A stretch of DNA of 64,000 nucleotides from positions 186,001 through 250,000 of the forward strand of contig NZ_CADIKI010000004.1 of the NCBI RefSeq assembly GCF_902859935.1, read 5' to 3'. How positions within the stretch are numbered: the first letter of the stretch is position 1; each line of letters starts with the position of its first letter. The DNA comes from Paraburkholderia fynbosensis (GTDB lineage Bacteria; Pseudomonadota; Gammaproteobacteria; Burkholderiales; Burkholderiaceae). Positions 1-9,669 of this stretch are shown in pieces. The notes under the pieces are model-generated. The model made no database searches, was not told where the DNA came from, and saw nothing but the letters and a program-made list of their open reading frames with translations. A program made the position numbers and the translations under genes.

Positions 1-803
1 AGCATTTCAATCTGCTCTCGGCGAAAACCGTGCGGGAGAACATCGCGTTGCCGCTGAAAATTGCCGGTGTGCCGAAAGCGGCGATCGATAAAAAGGTCGA
101 TGCGCTGCTCGAACTGGTGGGTTTGTCCGCCAAGCGTGACGCTTATCCTGCGAGCCTGTCCGGCGGTCAGAAACAGCGGGTCGGCATTGCCCGCGCGCTG
201 GTCACCGACCCGGACATTCTGCTCTGCGACGAAGCCACGTCCGCACTCGACCCTGAAACCACTCAGGCCATTCTCGCGTTGCTGCGCGACATCAATCGGC
301 GGCTGAATCTGACCATCGTTCTGATCACGCATGAGATGGAAGTGATTCGCGAGGTGTGCGATACCGTCGCGGTGATCGAGCGTGGTGAAGTCGTCGAACA
401 CGGTCCGGTGTGGCGCGTATTCGGCGATCCGCAGCATGACGCAACGCGTGCGCTGCTTCGTACGCTGGTGCACGACTTGCCCACGGACCTGGCCGAGCGC
501 GTCAGGCCCGTGCGCAATCTCGCGCAAGACGACGCGCGGATTCTGCTGGACGTGCGCTTCACCGGCGCCGATGCGCACGAGCCGGATCTCGGCGCGCTAG
601 CGGCGGCATTGAGCTTCGATGGCGGGCAAGTGAATTTCGTGCACGGCGGGATCGACCGGATTCAGGGGCATGCGCAAGGGCGTCTGGTGATATCGGCGCA
701 AGTGCGAGCCGATGCCGACAGACCCGCGCAAATACAGGTCGCCGCGCTGCTCGAACGGGCGCGCCGCTACGCCAACCATGTCGAGGTCCTCGGCTATGTC
801 TGA
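1..803 (+). CDS. metN: Methionine ABC transporter ATP-binding protein MetN, 5' end outside the window
   Basis: The reading frame is already open at the window edge, so the N-terminus with the Walker A loop is missing. The first visible residues ([14 protein letters not shown]) are the Q-loop region of MetN. The ABC signature LSGGQKQR, the Walker B stretch [12 protein letters not shown] and the switch histidine in LITHE are all present. The last ~95 residues form the NIL-type C-terminal regulatory domain that binds methionine in this family. The protein powers high-affinity methionine import through the permease encoded next. The stop overlaps the metI start by 8 bp, so the two genes are translationally coupled. 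The in-frame GTG at 30 is internal and is not the true start. Confidence 0.93.
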   Translation, partial: HFNLLSAKTVRENIALPLKIAGVPKAAIDKKVDALLELVGLSAKRDAYPASLSGGQKQRVGIARALVTDPDILLCDEATSALDPETTQAILALLRDINRRLNLTIVLITHEMEVIREVCDTVAVIERGEVVEHGPVWRVFGDPQHDATRALLRTLVHDLPTDLAERVRPVRNLAQDDARILLDVRFTGADAHEPDLGALAAALSFDGGQVNFVHGGIDRIQGHAQGRLVISAQVRADADRPAQIQVAALLERARRYANHVEVLGYV

Positions 804-1452
804 TCTCTGGCTCTCCGAACTCGCCGGTGCGATTCGCGACACCATCGTCATGGTCGGCGTGTCCGCGGTCATTGCCGCGCTGGCGGGCATTCCGCTCGCG
901 TTGGTGCTGGTCGGCACGACGCGCGGCGGCATCTGCGAAAAGCGCGCGGTCAATAGTGTGCTCGGTGCGCTCGTCAACGCGTTCCGCTCCACACCGTTCA
1001 TCATTCTGCTGGTGGCGCTGTTGCCGCTCACACGTGTTCTGATCGGCACGACGATCGGCGTATGGGCGGCGATCGTGCCGCTCAGCATCGCGGCGATTCC
1101 GTTCTTTGCCCGCATCGCCGAAGTGAGTCTGCGTGAGGTGGACCGTGGGTTGATCGAAGCCGCTCAGGCGATGGGCGCGCAACGCCGGCACATCGTCTGG
1201 CACGTGCTGCTGCCCGAGGCGTTGCCGGGCATTCTCGGCGGCTTCACGATTACCGTAGTGGCGATGATCGGCTCTTCGGCGATGGCGGGCGCGGTCGGCG
1301 CGGGCGGCCTCGGCGATCTCGCGATCCGTTACGGCTATCAGCGTTTCGACACGACCGTGATGGTCACGGTGATCGTGCTGCTGATTGTGATCGTGACAGC
1401 GGTGCAATTCGTCGGCGACCGTTTCGTGCGGCGGCTCGCGCAACGAACATAA
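796..1452 (+). CDS. metI: Methionine ABC transporter permease MetI
   Basis: A 218-residue inner-membrane protein of normal MetI length with about five hydrophobic segments. The ABC-permease coupling loop is visible as [20 protein letters not shown], and the MetI-like segment [20 protein letters not shown] follows. I chose the ATG at 796 because it overlaps the end of metN and gives the usual N-terminus ([16 protein letters not shown]). The open frame extends to 712, but that part lies inside metN. A metQ binding-protein gene is not next to it, so the lipoprotein must be encoded outside the window or supplied by a paralog. Confidence 0.93.
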   Translation: MSDLWLSELAGAIRDTIVMVGVSAVIAALAGIPLALVLVGTTRGGICEKRAVNSVLGALVNAFRSTPFIILLVALLPLTRVLIGTTIGVWAAIVPLSIAAIPFFARIAEVSLREVDRGLIEAAQAMGAQRRHIVWHVLLPEALPGILGGFTITVVAMIGSSAMAGAVGAGGLGDLAIRYGYQRFDTTVMVTVIVLLIVIVTAVQFVGDRFVRRLAQRT

Positions 1453-1643
1453 CAGTCGCAGTCCGTAATATTATTCGCCGATAGGCGCGTGCATGCCGTC
1501 TATCGTGTGCCGGCATCACTGCCTGTCATGCTAGCTGACGCAGCAGGGCCGACGCGATAACCACTCGTGTGGCCGTCGAGCAGAATCAAACCGTGTGAGA
1601 CGCGAGCGTTGCCGCTCACCCAAATTTTTCACGTGGACATCGC

Positions 1644-2846
1644 ATGAACGAACCTCGCCATGCCGACGCATTGCAAACGCGTCAGGCATCCGCCGCACCC
1701 GTAGTGCGCGATCTCGCCGGTCTGCTCGACGCGCTGCGCGCGAGCGCGGCGCAGCGCGATCGCGAAGGCGGTCACGCCGCGCAGGAAAAGCAGTGGATCG
1801 CCGACGCAGGCCTGCTCACGCTCGCGGTGCCGCGTGAATTCGGCGGCCCCGGCGCGCACTGGCCCGATATCTACGACACGATCCGGCAAATCGCGCGGGT
1901 CGACAGTGCGCTCGCGCATCTGCTCGGCTTTACCTGCCTGCAGGTGGTGAGCGTCAACGTCTGGGGCAATCCGGAGCAGCGCACGCGTTATCTGAACGGC
2001 ACCGTCGAACATCGCTGGTGGTGGGGCAATGCGGTGAATCCTCTCGACACGCGGCTAGTTGCAACGGCGACTGGCGACGGCGGCTATCGACTCGATGGAC
2101 AGAAAGGCTTTTGCTCCGGCACGCGCGGCTCGCAGATGATGACGGTCTCTGCGCACGATCCGGCCACCGGCAAGCCGGTGTTCGCCGTCGTGCCGACCGG
2201 GCGCGAGGGCATCACCGTCCATGAAGACTGGAACCCTATCGGCCAGCGGCAGACCGACAGCGGCAGCGTTTCGTTCGCGCAGGTGCGAGTCGAGCCGCAT
2301 GAAGTGCTCGATCGCGCCGACACGTCATACGCGAGTTTGCGCACGCTGATTTCGCAGCAGGTGTTGACCAATCTGTTCGTGGGCATCGCACAGGGCGCGC
2401 TCGACGAAGCCCGTGCGTACGTCACCCAGCACGGCAGGCCGTGGATCAACTCAGGCGTCGACAAGGCCACCGACGATCCCTATCTGATCCAGCGCTTCGG
2501 CGAGATGCGCGTGCAGGCGGTGAGCGCCGAGGCGCTGGCCGCGCGCGCCGCCTATGCGCTCGACGACGCCTGGCGGCAAGGCCCGTCGTTGTCCGCCGAA
2601 ACACGCGCGCGAGTCGCGCTTGCCACGTCGGAGGCGAAGATCGTCGCGCATAGCGCCGCGCTCGACGTCAGCGAAAAGCTGTTCGACGCCTGCGGCGCGC
2701 GCGCTACGCATGCGCCGCTTGCGCTCGACCGTTTCTGGCGCAACGCCCGCGTGCATACATTGCATGATCCGATCGACTATCGCGTGCGCGACGTTGGCCG
2801 CTACGCACTGAGCGGGACATTGCCCGAGGTTTCTTTGTACACTTGA
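1644..2846 (+). CDS. Acyl-CoA dehydrogenase-fold flavoprotein, SfnB/DszC-like
   Basis: A 400-residue protein with the acyl-CoA dehydrogenase fold: an N-terminal helical part (LTLAVPREFGGPGAHWPDIY), a middle beta domain and a C-terminal helical domain. The family that best fits, SfnB/DszC, uses reduced flavin for sulfur-compound oxidation and not acyl-CoA dehydrogenation. The position just after methionine-import genes agrees with a role in organosulfur assimilation, but that is inference. The gap to metI is about 190 bp, so it may have its own promoter. The ribosome-binding site before the ATG is weak. The exact substrate cannot be read from sequence. Confidence 0.8.
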   Translation: MNEPRHADALQTRQASAAPVVRDLAGLLDALRASAAQRDREGGHAAQEKQWIADAGLLTLAVPREFGGPGAHWPDIYDTIRQIARVDSALAHLLGFTCLQVVSVNVWGNPEQRTRYLNGTVEHRWWWGNAVNPLDTRLVATATGDGGYRLDGQKGFCSGTRGSQMMTVSAHDPATGKPVFAVVPTGREGITVHEDWNPIGQRQTDSGSVSFAQVRVEPHEVLDRADTSYASLRTLISQQVLTNLFVGIAQGALDEARAYVTQHGRPWINSGVDKATDDPYLIQRFGEMRVQAVSAEALAARAAYALDDAWRQGPSLSAETRARVALATSEAKIVAHSAALDVSEKLFDACGARATHAPLALDRFWRNARVHTLHDPIDYRVRDVGRYALSGTLPEVSLYT

Positions 2847-2907
2847 GGCGGTTCGCGGCGGCCTCTAACAAGGCGCCGCGGTTGATTCCCTTCAAGAGAT
2901 CCCCGGC

Positions 2908-4236
2908 TTGCTGTTCAAACTACCGACCACCGCTACGGCGCCGTTTTGCCCATCCGAGGTGCAGGGCTCGGTTGCCGTCTCGCAAGGCGCACCCTTCTGG
3001 AAGAAAATCCTGCAATTCGCAGGCCCCGGTTTGCTGGTTTCCATCGGCTATATGGACCCGGGCAACTGGGCCACCGCGATCGAAGCCGGCTCGCGTTATG
3101 GCTACAGTCTGCTGTTCGTCGTGCTTCTGTCGAGCCTCGCGGCGATGGCGCTGCAATGTCTGAGCATGCGTTTAGGTATCGCTACCGGGCGCGACCTCGC
3201 GCAATTGTCCGCCGCGCGTTATTCGCCCGGCGTGGTGCGGGTGCAGTGGCTGCTCGCGGAACTGTCGATCGTGGCCTGCGATCTCGCCGAAGTGCTCGGC
3301 GGCGCGCTCGCGTTTCATTTGCTCTTCAATTGCTCGCTGACTACCGGCGTGCTGCTGACCGCGTTCGACACGCTGATCGTGCTCGGCCTGAAGGGCAAGA
3401 ACTTCCGCGATCTCGAAGCGATCATGCTCGGACTGATCGCAACGATCGGCGTGGGCTACATCATCGAACTCGCGCTGGTGCAGCCGCATTGGCCGTCGGT
3501 GGCGCAAGGGCTGATTCCGTCGTGGCAGGCGCTCAATTCACGCGAGCCGATGTATCTCGCGATCGGCATTCTCGGCGCGACGGTGATGCCGCACAACCTC
3601 TATCTGCATTCATCGATCGTGCAGACGCGTGCGGTGAAACGCGATTCGGCCGGTATCCGTTCGGCGATCAGCATGTCGCGAATCGACACCATCGCGTCGC
3701 TGCTGCTCGCGTTGCTGATCAATATGGCGATCCTGATTCTTGCCGCCGCGGCGTTTCATGCAACCGGCCACACCCAGGTGACGCAGATCGAAGATGCTTA
3801 CCGGTTGCTCGCGCCGATCGTCGGCACCGGTTTCGCGGCGGTGCTGTTCGCCATCACGCTGCTCGCGTCGGGGCAAAGCTCCACGTTCACCGGCACGGTG
3901 GCGGGGCAGGTCATCATGGAAGGCTTCCTGAAGCTGAAGATTCCGTGCTGGCAGCGGCGTTTCATCACGCGTGCGCTGGCATTGATTCCCGCGTTGATTG
4001 GCGTGCAGATGCTGGGCAACGGCGCGGTCGGCCAATTGCTGGTCGCAAGCCAGGTCGTGCTGAGCCTGCAACTGCCGTTCGCGCTCTATCCGCTGATTCG
4101 CATGACCAACGACCGCGCGTTGATGGGCGAGTTCGCCAACCGGCTGCCGACCCGGCTTCTTGCGTGGTTGCTGTTCGGCGCGATCAGTGCGGCGAACCTT
4201 TGGCTGGTCGTGCAGACGGTGGGATTGGCCGGCTGA
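2908..4236 (+). CDS. mntH: Nramp-family divalent metal (Mn/Fe) transporter
   Basis: A 442-residue polytopic membrane protein with about 11 hydrophobic helices. It carries both Nramp signatures: DPGNWAT in helix 1 and MPHNLYLHS in helix 6, whose Asp, Asn and Met residues bind the metal. The family imports Mn2+ (and Fe2+) with protons. The start is a TTG at 2908. An in-frame TAA at 2866 limits the upstream extension and no ATG or GTG lies between, while a GTG at 2959 is the only later alternative before helix 1. The gene stands alone and ends at a strong shared terminator facing flhC. Confidence 0.9.
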   Translation: MLFKLPTTATAPFCPSEVQGSVAVSQGAPFWKKILQFAGPGLLVSIGYMDPGNWATAIEAGSRYGYSLLFVVLLSSLAAMALQCLSMRLGIATGRDLAQLSAARYSPGVVRVQWLLAELSIVACDLAEVLGGALAFHLLFNCSLTTGVLLTAFDTLIVLGLKGKNFRDLEAIMLGLIATIGVGYIIELALVQPHWPSVAQGLIPSWQALNSREPMYLAIGILGATVMPHNLYLHSSIVQTRAVKRDSAGIRSAISMSRIDTIASLLLALLINMAILILAAAAFHATGHTQVTQIEDAYRLLAPIVGTGFAAVLFAITLLASGQSSTFTGTVAGQVIMEGFLKLKIPCWQRRFITRALALIPALIGVQMLGNGAVGQLLVASQVVLSLQLPFALYPLIRMTNDRALMGEFANRLPTRLLAWLLFGAISAANLWLVVQTVGLAG

Positions 4237-4285
4237 TTCACCAGCGCGGCAGGCGCCGATGGGCGGCGTGATGTGTGATGGCGAA

Positions 4286-4312
4286 AAAAATCCGCACAGT
4301 GTGCGGATTTTT
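4286..4312. terminator. Bidirectional rho-independent terminator between mntH and flhC
   Basis: The stretch is a near-perfect inverted repeat (AAAAATCCGCACA, one base, TGTGCGGATTTTT), with an A-run on one side and a T-run on the other. It can therefore end transcripts from both converging genes. Confidence 0.85.
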
Positions 4313-4363
4313 AAGGCTTCGGTTCGAGTCGGGCCGGACCAGCCCTCGTCGAGTCACTTCGAA

Positions 4364-4933
4364 TCAGGCGGCTTGCGCGACCTGTGCCGCTTCGAGTGCT
4401 TCCTGGCGAGCGGCTGCGGCTTTCTTCGTCTTGCCGGCGCGCGACGGCGGCTGGCAGGCGCCGCATACGACGTTGTGCTGCAGATCATGCTTGTGCGCGA
4501 CGAACTTGCCGGTGCAACGGCAGCACTTGGTCAACTGCAGGATGTCGGCGTCGAAGAAACGCACCAGCGTCCATGCGCGCGTCAGGTCGAGCACCGGTTC
4601 GGTTTCGCTGTGCTGGCAATGTTCCAGATACAGCCGATACCCTTTGGTCAGCGCATCCAGATGTGAGCAACGCGCTTCGCGCTTCAGAAACAGGTACGTG
4701 TTGTAAAACAGCGACGCGTGAATGTTCGCGAGCCACGTCATATACCAGTCCGCCGAGAACGGCAGCATGCCCTTGGGCGGCGATACGCCCTTGACCTCGC
4801 GATACAGGCGGATCATGCGGTCGCGCGAGAGCGTCAATTCGCTTTCGAGCACCTGCATGCGGGCGCCGAGTTCGATCAGCGCGATCGCGCGGAATACTTC
4901 TTGTGCGTCTTCCGTCAGGCTACGCTTGAGCAT
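4364..4933 (-). CDS. flhC: Flagellar transcriptional activator FlhC
   Basis: A 189-residue protein that joins FlhD in the FlhD4C2 complex, the class I master activator of flagellar genes. The zinc-binding cysteines are visible as TKCCRCTGKF followed by VVCGACQPP, and the segment LANIHASLFYNTYLFLKR is typical of FlhC. The C-terminus is extended by an Ala/Lys-rich tail. I chose the ATG at 4933, 14 bp after the flhD stop. The open frame continues upstream to 5074 but that part is inside flhD. The two genes form one operon. Confidence 0.96.
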   Translation of the reverse strand: MLKRSLTEDAQEVFRAIALIELGARMQVLESELTLSRDRMIRLYREVKGVSPPKGMLPFSADWYMTWLANIHASLFYNTYLFLKREARCSHLDALTKGYRLYLEHCQHSETEPVLDLTRAWTLVRFFDADILQLTKCCRCTGKFVAHKHDLQHNVVCGACQPPSRAGKTKKAAAARQEALEAAQVAQAA

Positions 4934-4947
4934 CGCAGTCACCTCGA

Positions 4948-5268
4948 TTAAGCAAACTGCTCGGCGGGCTGACCTGCAAGCAGGATCGCCGCGTGAGTCG
5001 GTGCAACGGCTGCGTGCTTTGTCGTTTGCGTCAACGCCGACAACATCGAGTGGTCGTTGAAGCGGAAGAAGCACAGAAGCTGATCGGAAGAAGCCAGCTT
5101 GACGATTTGCGCGAGCGAGAGCCCCGCCAGCAAATCAGCCAGTTCCGACGACAGTCCCAGGCGGAACATCCCGACTGGTTTGTCCTCGCGCAACATGCGT
5201 TGCGCAAGCATGATGTAAGACAAGTTAATCTCGCGGATTGAATCCAGCGTCTCGCTGCTACGGTCCAT
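4948..5268 (-). CDS. flhD: Flagellar transcriptional regulator FlhD
   Basis: A 106-residue protein of normal FlhD length, with the family N-terminus ([19 protein letters not shown]) and the helix-turn-helix-like middle ([20 protein letters not shown]). It is the first gene of the flhDC operon and forms the DNA-binding complex with FlhC. A 538-bp, comparatively AT-rich region lies upstream, as expected for a gene controlled by many inputs. The rest of the flagellar genes are not in this window. Confidence 0.95.
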   Translation of the reverse strand: MDRSSETLDSIREINLSYIMLAQRMLREDKPVGMFRLGLSSELADLLAGLSLAQIVKLASSDQLLCFFRFNDHSMLSALTQTTKHAAVAPTHAAILLAGQPAEQFA

Positions 5269-5806
5269 TTTCTCTGTTTCCGAAGCCCCGAATTACTATG
5301 TCGGCCTTCTTTTTTTTGGCCGTTATGTCATTTGTGCCTCGCCGGAAACGCAGACCTCCGGCTACTGTCCCCACCTGATACAGGCAGCGACTTTTTGATA
5401 CATAGCGTTACATTTCGTAACAGCTTGGGACGAATTGTATGAAGTGCAAAACAAGAAATCAATCCCTTCTCAAAAAAATATCTCAAAAAGATACATCAAT
5501 TTTCGGTAATTCTTTCACGCGGTTGTAATAGATGATGCCCAGCGGATTTTTGGCCGGCTGAGATTTTCCTCTAGACCGAGAAAAGCTTTGCGATACAGGG
5601 GTTTAGCTCGCTTGTTTAAGCCATGAGCCGGAACCGGGGGCAGCGCCGGTAATCCTGCTTGGAATAAAAATGCAAGAAGGAAGCGAGGCCAAAGGCGTGT
5701 AATAAATACCTGCCTTTGGCGCTGCTTGGGGACACATCGAGGATGTAACAACACGGTGCGGCCCCAGTTACAACCGAAGCCGTATTTGTAACGATCTTCG
5801 TAACGC
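5269..5806. promoter_or_regulatory. Intergenic region upstream of flhDC
   Basis: The 538 bp hold no convincing gene. They are visibly richer in A and T than the surroundings and contain an inverted repeat GTTAC-ATTTC-GTAAC near 5407-5422 and runs of A around 5460-5490. The flhDC promoter and operators must lie here, but I cannot assign a -35/-10 pair with confidence. The half near 5560-5806 follows the end of the YeeE gene and shows no clear hairpin terminator. Confidence 0.5.
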
Positions 5807-7030
5807 CTAGCAACCTGTTCGGCGCACTCGTTCCACTTCGAGACCGAACGCCGGGCGCAGCCGCGTGCCGAGGACATTGCCGGCGAACGCGGCGACCAGC
5901 CAGAGCCAGCCGTGCAGGCTGCCTGACACGATGCCGCTGAAATACGCGCCGATGTTACAACCATAGGCCAGACGGGCGCCGTAGCCCAGCATCAGGCCGC
6001 CGACCACCGCCGCGAACAGCGAGCGCGCCGGTACTTTCCACACCGGCGCGTAACGGCCGGCGAGCGCCGCGGCCGTCATCGCGCCAAGGACGATGCCGAA
6101 GTCCATCACCGACGTGACGTCATGTGTAACCGGGGCGGCCAGCGAGCCCGCATTCGCGTGAGCGGCCCAATACGGCCAGTTGGCCACGTCAATGCCGAAG
6201 GCCGCGAAAGTCTTGGCGCCCCACAGCGCGAACGCTGACGTCACGCCCCACGGACGGCCCGACAGCGCAAGGGTGGCGAAGTTGAGCAGAGCCAAGGCGA
6301 TCGCGCCGACGAACAGCGGCCACGGGCCATGCAGCCACGGCGACGCGTGCGGTTGGCGGGTCGTTTCATTGACCAGCCGGCCATGGCGGCGCCGCTCGAC
6401 CAGCACGGTGAGCGACGCGATGGCCGCGAAAACGATCAGGTTCAGCACGATGGCCCAGCCTGCGCCGAGCGTCGTCACCATCGAAAGCGGTTTGAGCGAC
6501 GGCAGCGCAGTCCAGAACGGCATATGCGCGGTTGCGACGACCGAGCCGACGATGAACGCTGCCAGCGTGACGAGCATGCGGGTGCTGCCGCCGCCCACCG
6601 TGTACAACGTGCCGGACGCGCAGCCGCCGCCCAACTGCATGCCGATGCCGAACACGAACGCGCCGACCACGACGGACGTGCCGGCCGGGGCGACGAGCCC
6701 GACCACCGGATGGCCGAACAGCGTGCCGGCGGCGAGCGCCGGGAAAAACAGCAGCACGCCGAAGGCGAGCATCAGCATCTGGGCGCGCAATCCGGCGCCG
6801 CGGCCATCGGCGATGAAGACCCGCCAGGCCGACGTGAAGCCGAACGCGGCGTGATAAAGCGCCATCCCCAGCAGGGCACCGACGATGTAGAGCGCGGCCT
6901 GGCGGCCACTGACGGTTTGCGCCAGATAGACCGCGCCGAGCGCGATGAGAACGAGTGCCGCGCCAAGCGGTTTCGGATTGATATCGAAACGGCGCGGCAC
7001 GGGTGGGAGCGGAGTGGATAGGTCGGACAT
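5807..7030 (-). CDS. YeeE/YedE-family sulfur (thiosulfate-type) transporter
   Basis: A 407-residue membrane protein made of two similar halves. Each half carries a conserved cysteine motif: GGGCASGTLYTVGGG in the first and ARLAYGCNIGAYFSGI in the second. In characterised YeeE/TsuA proteins these cysteines relay thiosulfate through the membrane. The N-terminus at the ATG at 7030 (MSDLSTPLPPV) is hydrophilic and fits. An in-frame GTG at 7064-7066 would add 12 residues, and no strong ribosome-binding site decides between them. No TusA-like partner gene is adjacent. The sulfur theme is shared with metNI and the SfnB-like gene, but these are not in one operon. Confidence 0.85.
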   Translation of the reverse strand: MSDLSTPLPPVPRRFDINPKPLGAALVLIALGAVYLAQTVSGRQAALYIVGALLGMALYHAAFGFTSAWRVFIADGRGAGLRAQMLMLAFGVLLFFPALAAGTLFGHPVVGLVAPAGTSVVVGAFVFGIGMQLGGGCASGTLYTVGGGSTRMLVTLAAFIVGSVVATAHMPFWTALPSLKPLSMVTTLGAGWAIVLNLIVFAAIASLTVLVERRRHGRLVNETTRQPHASPWLHGPWPLFVGAIALALLNFATLALSGRPWGVTSAFALWGAKTFAAFGIDVANWPYWAAHANAGSLAAPVTHDVTSVMDFGIVLGAMTAAALAGRYAPVWKVPARSLFAAVVGGLMLGYGARLAYGCNIGAYFSGIVSGSLHGWLWLVAAFAGNVLGTRLRPAFGLEVERVRRTGC

Positions 7031-7347
7031 GGTGAGTTGACTGGCAAACGGCTGATCAAAGGCCACCCGAAGGCGGCCGGGGAGACAATCCGAGGTGGGT
7101 GTGATGGGAAAAGGTAATTAAAAAAGATAGCATGGATTGCGCTGGGGCCGGGCGGCGGGGTTGAGGCGCCGGGCGCATGGCCGCACTGAAATCCGGGCGT
7201 TGAACGCGTCGGTGTCTGGGGGCGCTCAGCTAACCTGGCATCTCACGCGCGAACTTCGGCACTCAGATGCGCGGCCCCGCACCGGCGCCGCCGGGCGCGG
7301 CTTTCGTCGGTGGACCGAAGCGGCCGTGCGCCGCACGTCCGCCTCCG
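7031..7347. other. Intergenic region, no gene seen
   Basis: These 317 bp lie between the YeeE-type transporter and the acetyltransferase. The part near 7110-7135 is AT-rich and may hold the transporter promoter. I see no coding pattern and no clear repeat. Confidence 0.4.
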
Positions 7348-7884
7348 TCACATAAACCGCATCATCAGATCAGTGTCGTAGAAAACGCCATCGACATTCA
7401 GCCCATCGACTTCGCGGCCGTATTGACGAAAGCCCATCGACTCATAGAGTTTGCGCGCCGCCTCGTTGCTGCTGTCGACCATCAGCTGAAGTTGCCGCAA
7501 TCCGTCGACGCGTTCCGCTCGCGCCAGCAACTCGTTGAGCAACGCGCGCCCGACGCCGCGGCCTGCGGCTTCCGGCGCGACATACGTGCCGACGACCGCT
7601 GCCTTGTGCCGCTCCCTCTCGCGCGGGTTGCGCGCCAATCCGACCACGCCGATCAGCGGTGTATCGGACGATAGAAAAGCGCCCAGCAGGAAGTCGCCCT
7701 CGGCGGCGTGCAAGCCCTGCAAGCTCGCGTCGTGCTGCGCCGCTCCCTTCGCCAGCGCTTCCTCGTAACTCTGGCCGAACAGTTCCGGATGCGCCTTCAG
7801 CCCGCGTAGACGAAGCTGGAAATAGGCCTCGCGGTCGGTGGGGCCGAGTTGGCGTACGAGTATGGCGGCGTCGTTCAAGGGCAT
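7348..7884 (-). CDS. GNAT-family N-acetyltransferase
   Basis: A 178-residue single-domain protein. The acetyl-CoA pyrophosphate-binding loop is visible as VAPEAAGRGVGRALLNELL, which matches the Q/R-x-x-G-x-G/A pattern, and the C-terminal strand region (NEAARKLYESMGFRQYGRE) is typical of the family. It would transfer an acetyl group from acetyl-CoA to an amine, but the acceptor cannot be told. It stands alone between intergenic regions. Confidence 0.85.
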   Translation of the reverse strand: MPLNDAAILVRQLGPTDREAYFQLRLRGLKAHPELFGQSYEEALAKGAAQHDASLQGLHAAEGDFLLGAFLSSDTPLIGVVGLARNPRERERHKAAVVGTYVAPEAAGRGVGRALLNELLARAERVDGLRQLQLMVDSSNEAARKLYESMGFRQYGREVDGLNVDGVFYDTDLMMRFM

Positions 7885-7987
7885 CGCTTCTTACCTCTAT
7901 ACAGGGGACTGGCGTGACAATAGGCGGGAGCTAGAAGGCCCGGCGTCCGAGCCTGTCGTCCGATATCGCGCAAAAGCTTTGAAAAGT

Positions 7988-8848
7988 CTAGCGTTGAGCT
8001 TGCGCGCGTTGGCTTTCGGCAAACTCGCGCAATGCCACGGCGGTCTGCTGATCCGCAGGAAAGAACGCCTCGATCGCAAGTTCCGAGAGCGTGACGTCCA
8101 CCGGCGTACCGAACACGGTGGTCGTGCTGAAAAACGACAGCATGCCGATCGGCGTGCGCAGCCGCAACGGCACGGCGATCTGATTGACGGCGGTGTCGTC
8201 CTTGTCAGCCGCATCCGCGCCCGGCGGTGTGGGATACGCGGCCAGCTCGTCGCGTAGCGCGCTCAAAGTCTCGTCGCCGCTTACGTCGATCTGCCGTTGC
8301 AGCCGCGCCAGCACATGCTCCCGCCACGCATGCCAGTTGACGATGGACGCCGCGATGCCGTCCGGATGCAGGCTCAGTCGCAGCGCGTTGGCCGGCGGTT
8401 TCAGCAGTTCGGGAGCGGCACCGGTCAGCAGCGGCGCGAGCGCGTTGTTTGCCGCGACGATGGTCCAGTGCCTGTCGATCGCGAGCGCAGGGTAGGGCGC
8501 GTGGCCTTTGAGTACCAGCTCGACGGCCTCGCGTGCGGCGGCCAGTTGCGGGTCGGACAAGGGACGCTCGCGAAAGAGCGGCGCATAACCCGCCGCGACC
8601 AGCAGCGCATTGCGTGCCCGCAGCGGCACGTCGAGACGTTCGGCAAGATGCATGACCATTTCCCGGCTAGGTACGGCGCGACCCGATTCGACGAAGCTCA
8701 GATGCCGGGTCGAGATCTCGGCTTCAGTGGCGAGCAGCAACTGGCTCATACGGCGCCGCTGGCGCCATTCGCGCAGCAGGGCGCCGACCGTACGACCGGC
8801 CGTGAAGGCGTGCGAAGGAACCGTTTGCGCAAGGGAAAGTGTGTTCAT
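7988..8848 (-). CDS. XRE-family regulator with MmyB-like ligand-binding domain
   Basis: A 286-residue regulator. Residues ~15-70 form a helix-turn-helix (LLREWRQRRRMSQLLLATEAEISTRHLS is the start of it), and the rest matches the MmyB-like C-terminal domain (HWTIVAANNALAPLL, with a final DVTLSELAIEAFFPAD). In related proteins this domain binds a fatty acid-like ligand. I chose the ATG at 8848 because AAAGG sits 5 bp upstream. A longer frame from 8884 has no such site. The target is unknown, and the adjacent acetyltransferase runs the same way. Confidence 0.85.
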   Translation of the reverse strand: MNTLSLAQTVPSHAFTAGRTVGALLREWRQRRRMSQLLLATEAEISTRHLSFVESGRAVPSREMVMHLAERLDVPLRARNALLVAAGYAPLFRERPLSDPQLAAAREAVELVLKGHAPYPALAIDRHWTIVAANNALAPLLTGAAPELLKPPANALRLSLHPDGIAASIVNWHAWREHVLARLQRQIDVSGDETLSALRDELAAYPTPPGADAADKDDTAVNQIAVPLRLRTPIGMLSFFSTTTVFGTPVDVTLSELAIEAFFPADQQTAVALREFAESQRAQAQR

Positions 8849-8955
8849 GCCTTTGATGATAGCCAAAGCATCCGAGCAATCCATTACCTGAGAGGTAATG
8901 CGGATGCCCCGAAGTGCCCGCCCCGCATAAAGCGTCTGGAATTCGTCTGGAATTA

Positions 8956-9045
8956 TTACCCGGCCAGTTTAACCTCGACCCATTCTGCGCCGCGCGTATC
9001 GCGATACATTTCGTTCATGCTCGTCCTAACATCCGCGAACATCAT
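8956..9045 (-). pseudogene. 29-codon remnant ORF, homologous to a second remnant near 15 kb
   Basis: A short open frame starting MMFADVRTSMNEMYRD and ending TRGAEWVEVKLAG. Its DNA aligns at roughly 70% with 14959-15020, where the parallel residues read TRGTKQVEVRLTS. Two alignable copies of a protein end suggest fragments of one accessory gene family. I do not recognise the family, and it may not be expressed. Confidence 0.35.
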
Positions 9046-9106
9046 TCCGGCGAGGTCCTCGCGTCGTTGAGCGGTCAATACGCTTCGGGAATCGTAGGTT
9101 GGTGGG

Positions 9107-9592
9107 TCATGGGCGCGGGCTCCAATCGATCAGCGGTTGATCGCCGCGAACATAAAGCGGATGGCGCGGGGAGCCGTCCTCCGTCGTACCGAGGCACCAC
9201 AGCCGAACTCCGGCGTCACGCATGATGCCGACGACACGAGCGGCTCGCCCGGGCTTTGCATTCGAACCCCAGGCACAGACAACATCGCCGCACTCGCTGG
9301 CGAAATTCCACAGGTAATCGTCGTTATCGGGGCCGACCGGGTCAGGATGCGTCCAGAGCGCCGCTGGATTCGTCGAACGCAGCGCGTAGAGGTTCGCAAC
9401 GGCGAGGCCATTGCAGTCCCACAGCTTCGCGAAGCCGCGACATCGGCGAATGGTGGGGTCGTCGAACTGCGCATCGGCGGTGCTCGGATTGAGCATGACG
9501 AACAGGGCCGTCGACTTGACTGGCGCAAGCGATTCAGCGCCGCGCGTCAAACGATAGCGATATGTGCCGCAAGGGCTGATAACGGCGCTCAC
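9107..9592 (-). CDS. DUF1643 domain protein
   Basis: A 161-residue protein of the DUF1643 family, which is common in phages and mobile regions and has no established function. Conserved elements seen are LFVMLNPSTADAQFDDPT, the GLAVANLYALRSTNP block and VVCAWGSNAK. I chose the GTG at 9592 because a perfect AGGAGG lies 6-7 bp upstream and the resulting N-terminus (MSAVISPCGTYRYRL) is the family one. The longer frame from 9631 has no site. It is divergent from the DUF3892-like gene at 9670. Confidence 0.85.
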   Translation of the reverse strand: MSAVISPCGTYRYRLTRGAESLAPVKSTALFVMLNPSTADAQFDDPTIRRCRGFAKLWDCNGLAVANLYALRSTNPAALWTHPDPVGPDNDDYLWNFASECGDVVCAWGSNAKPGRAARVVGIMRDAGVRLWCLGTTEDGSPRHPLYVRGDQPLIDWSPRP

Positions 9593-9669
9593 GACTGATC
9601 CTCCTGATCCCCGGCAAAAGAAGCGGCGCATAATGCTGACATCCCTTTATCAACACGATGGAGGTGGAT

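Noticed and set aside
559..1443. Minus-strand open frame opposite metN/metI
   Set aside because: The translation is His/Arg/Asp-rich without a domain, and the plus strand carries evident ABC transporter genes.
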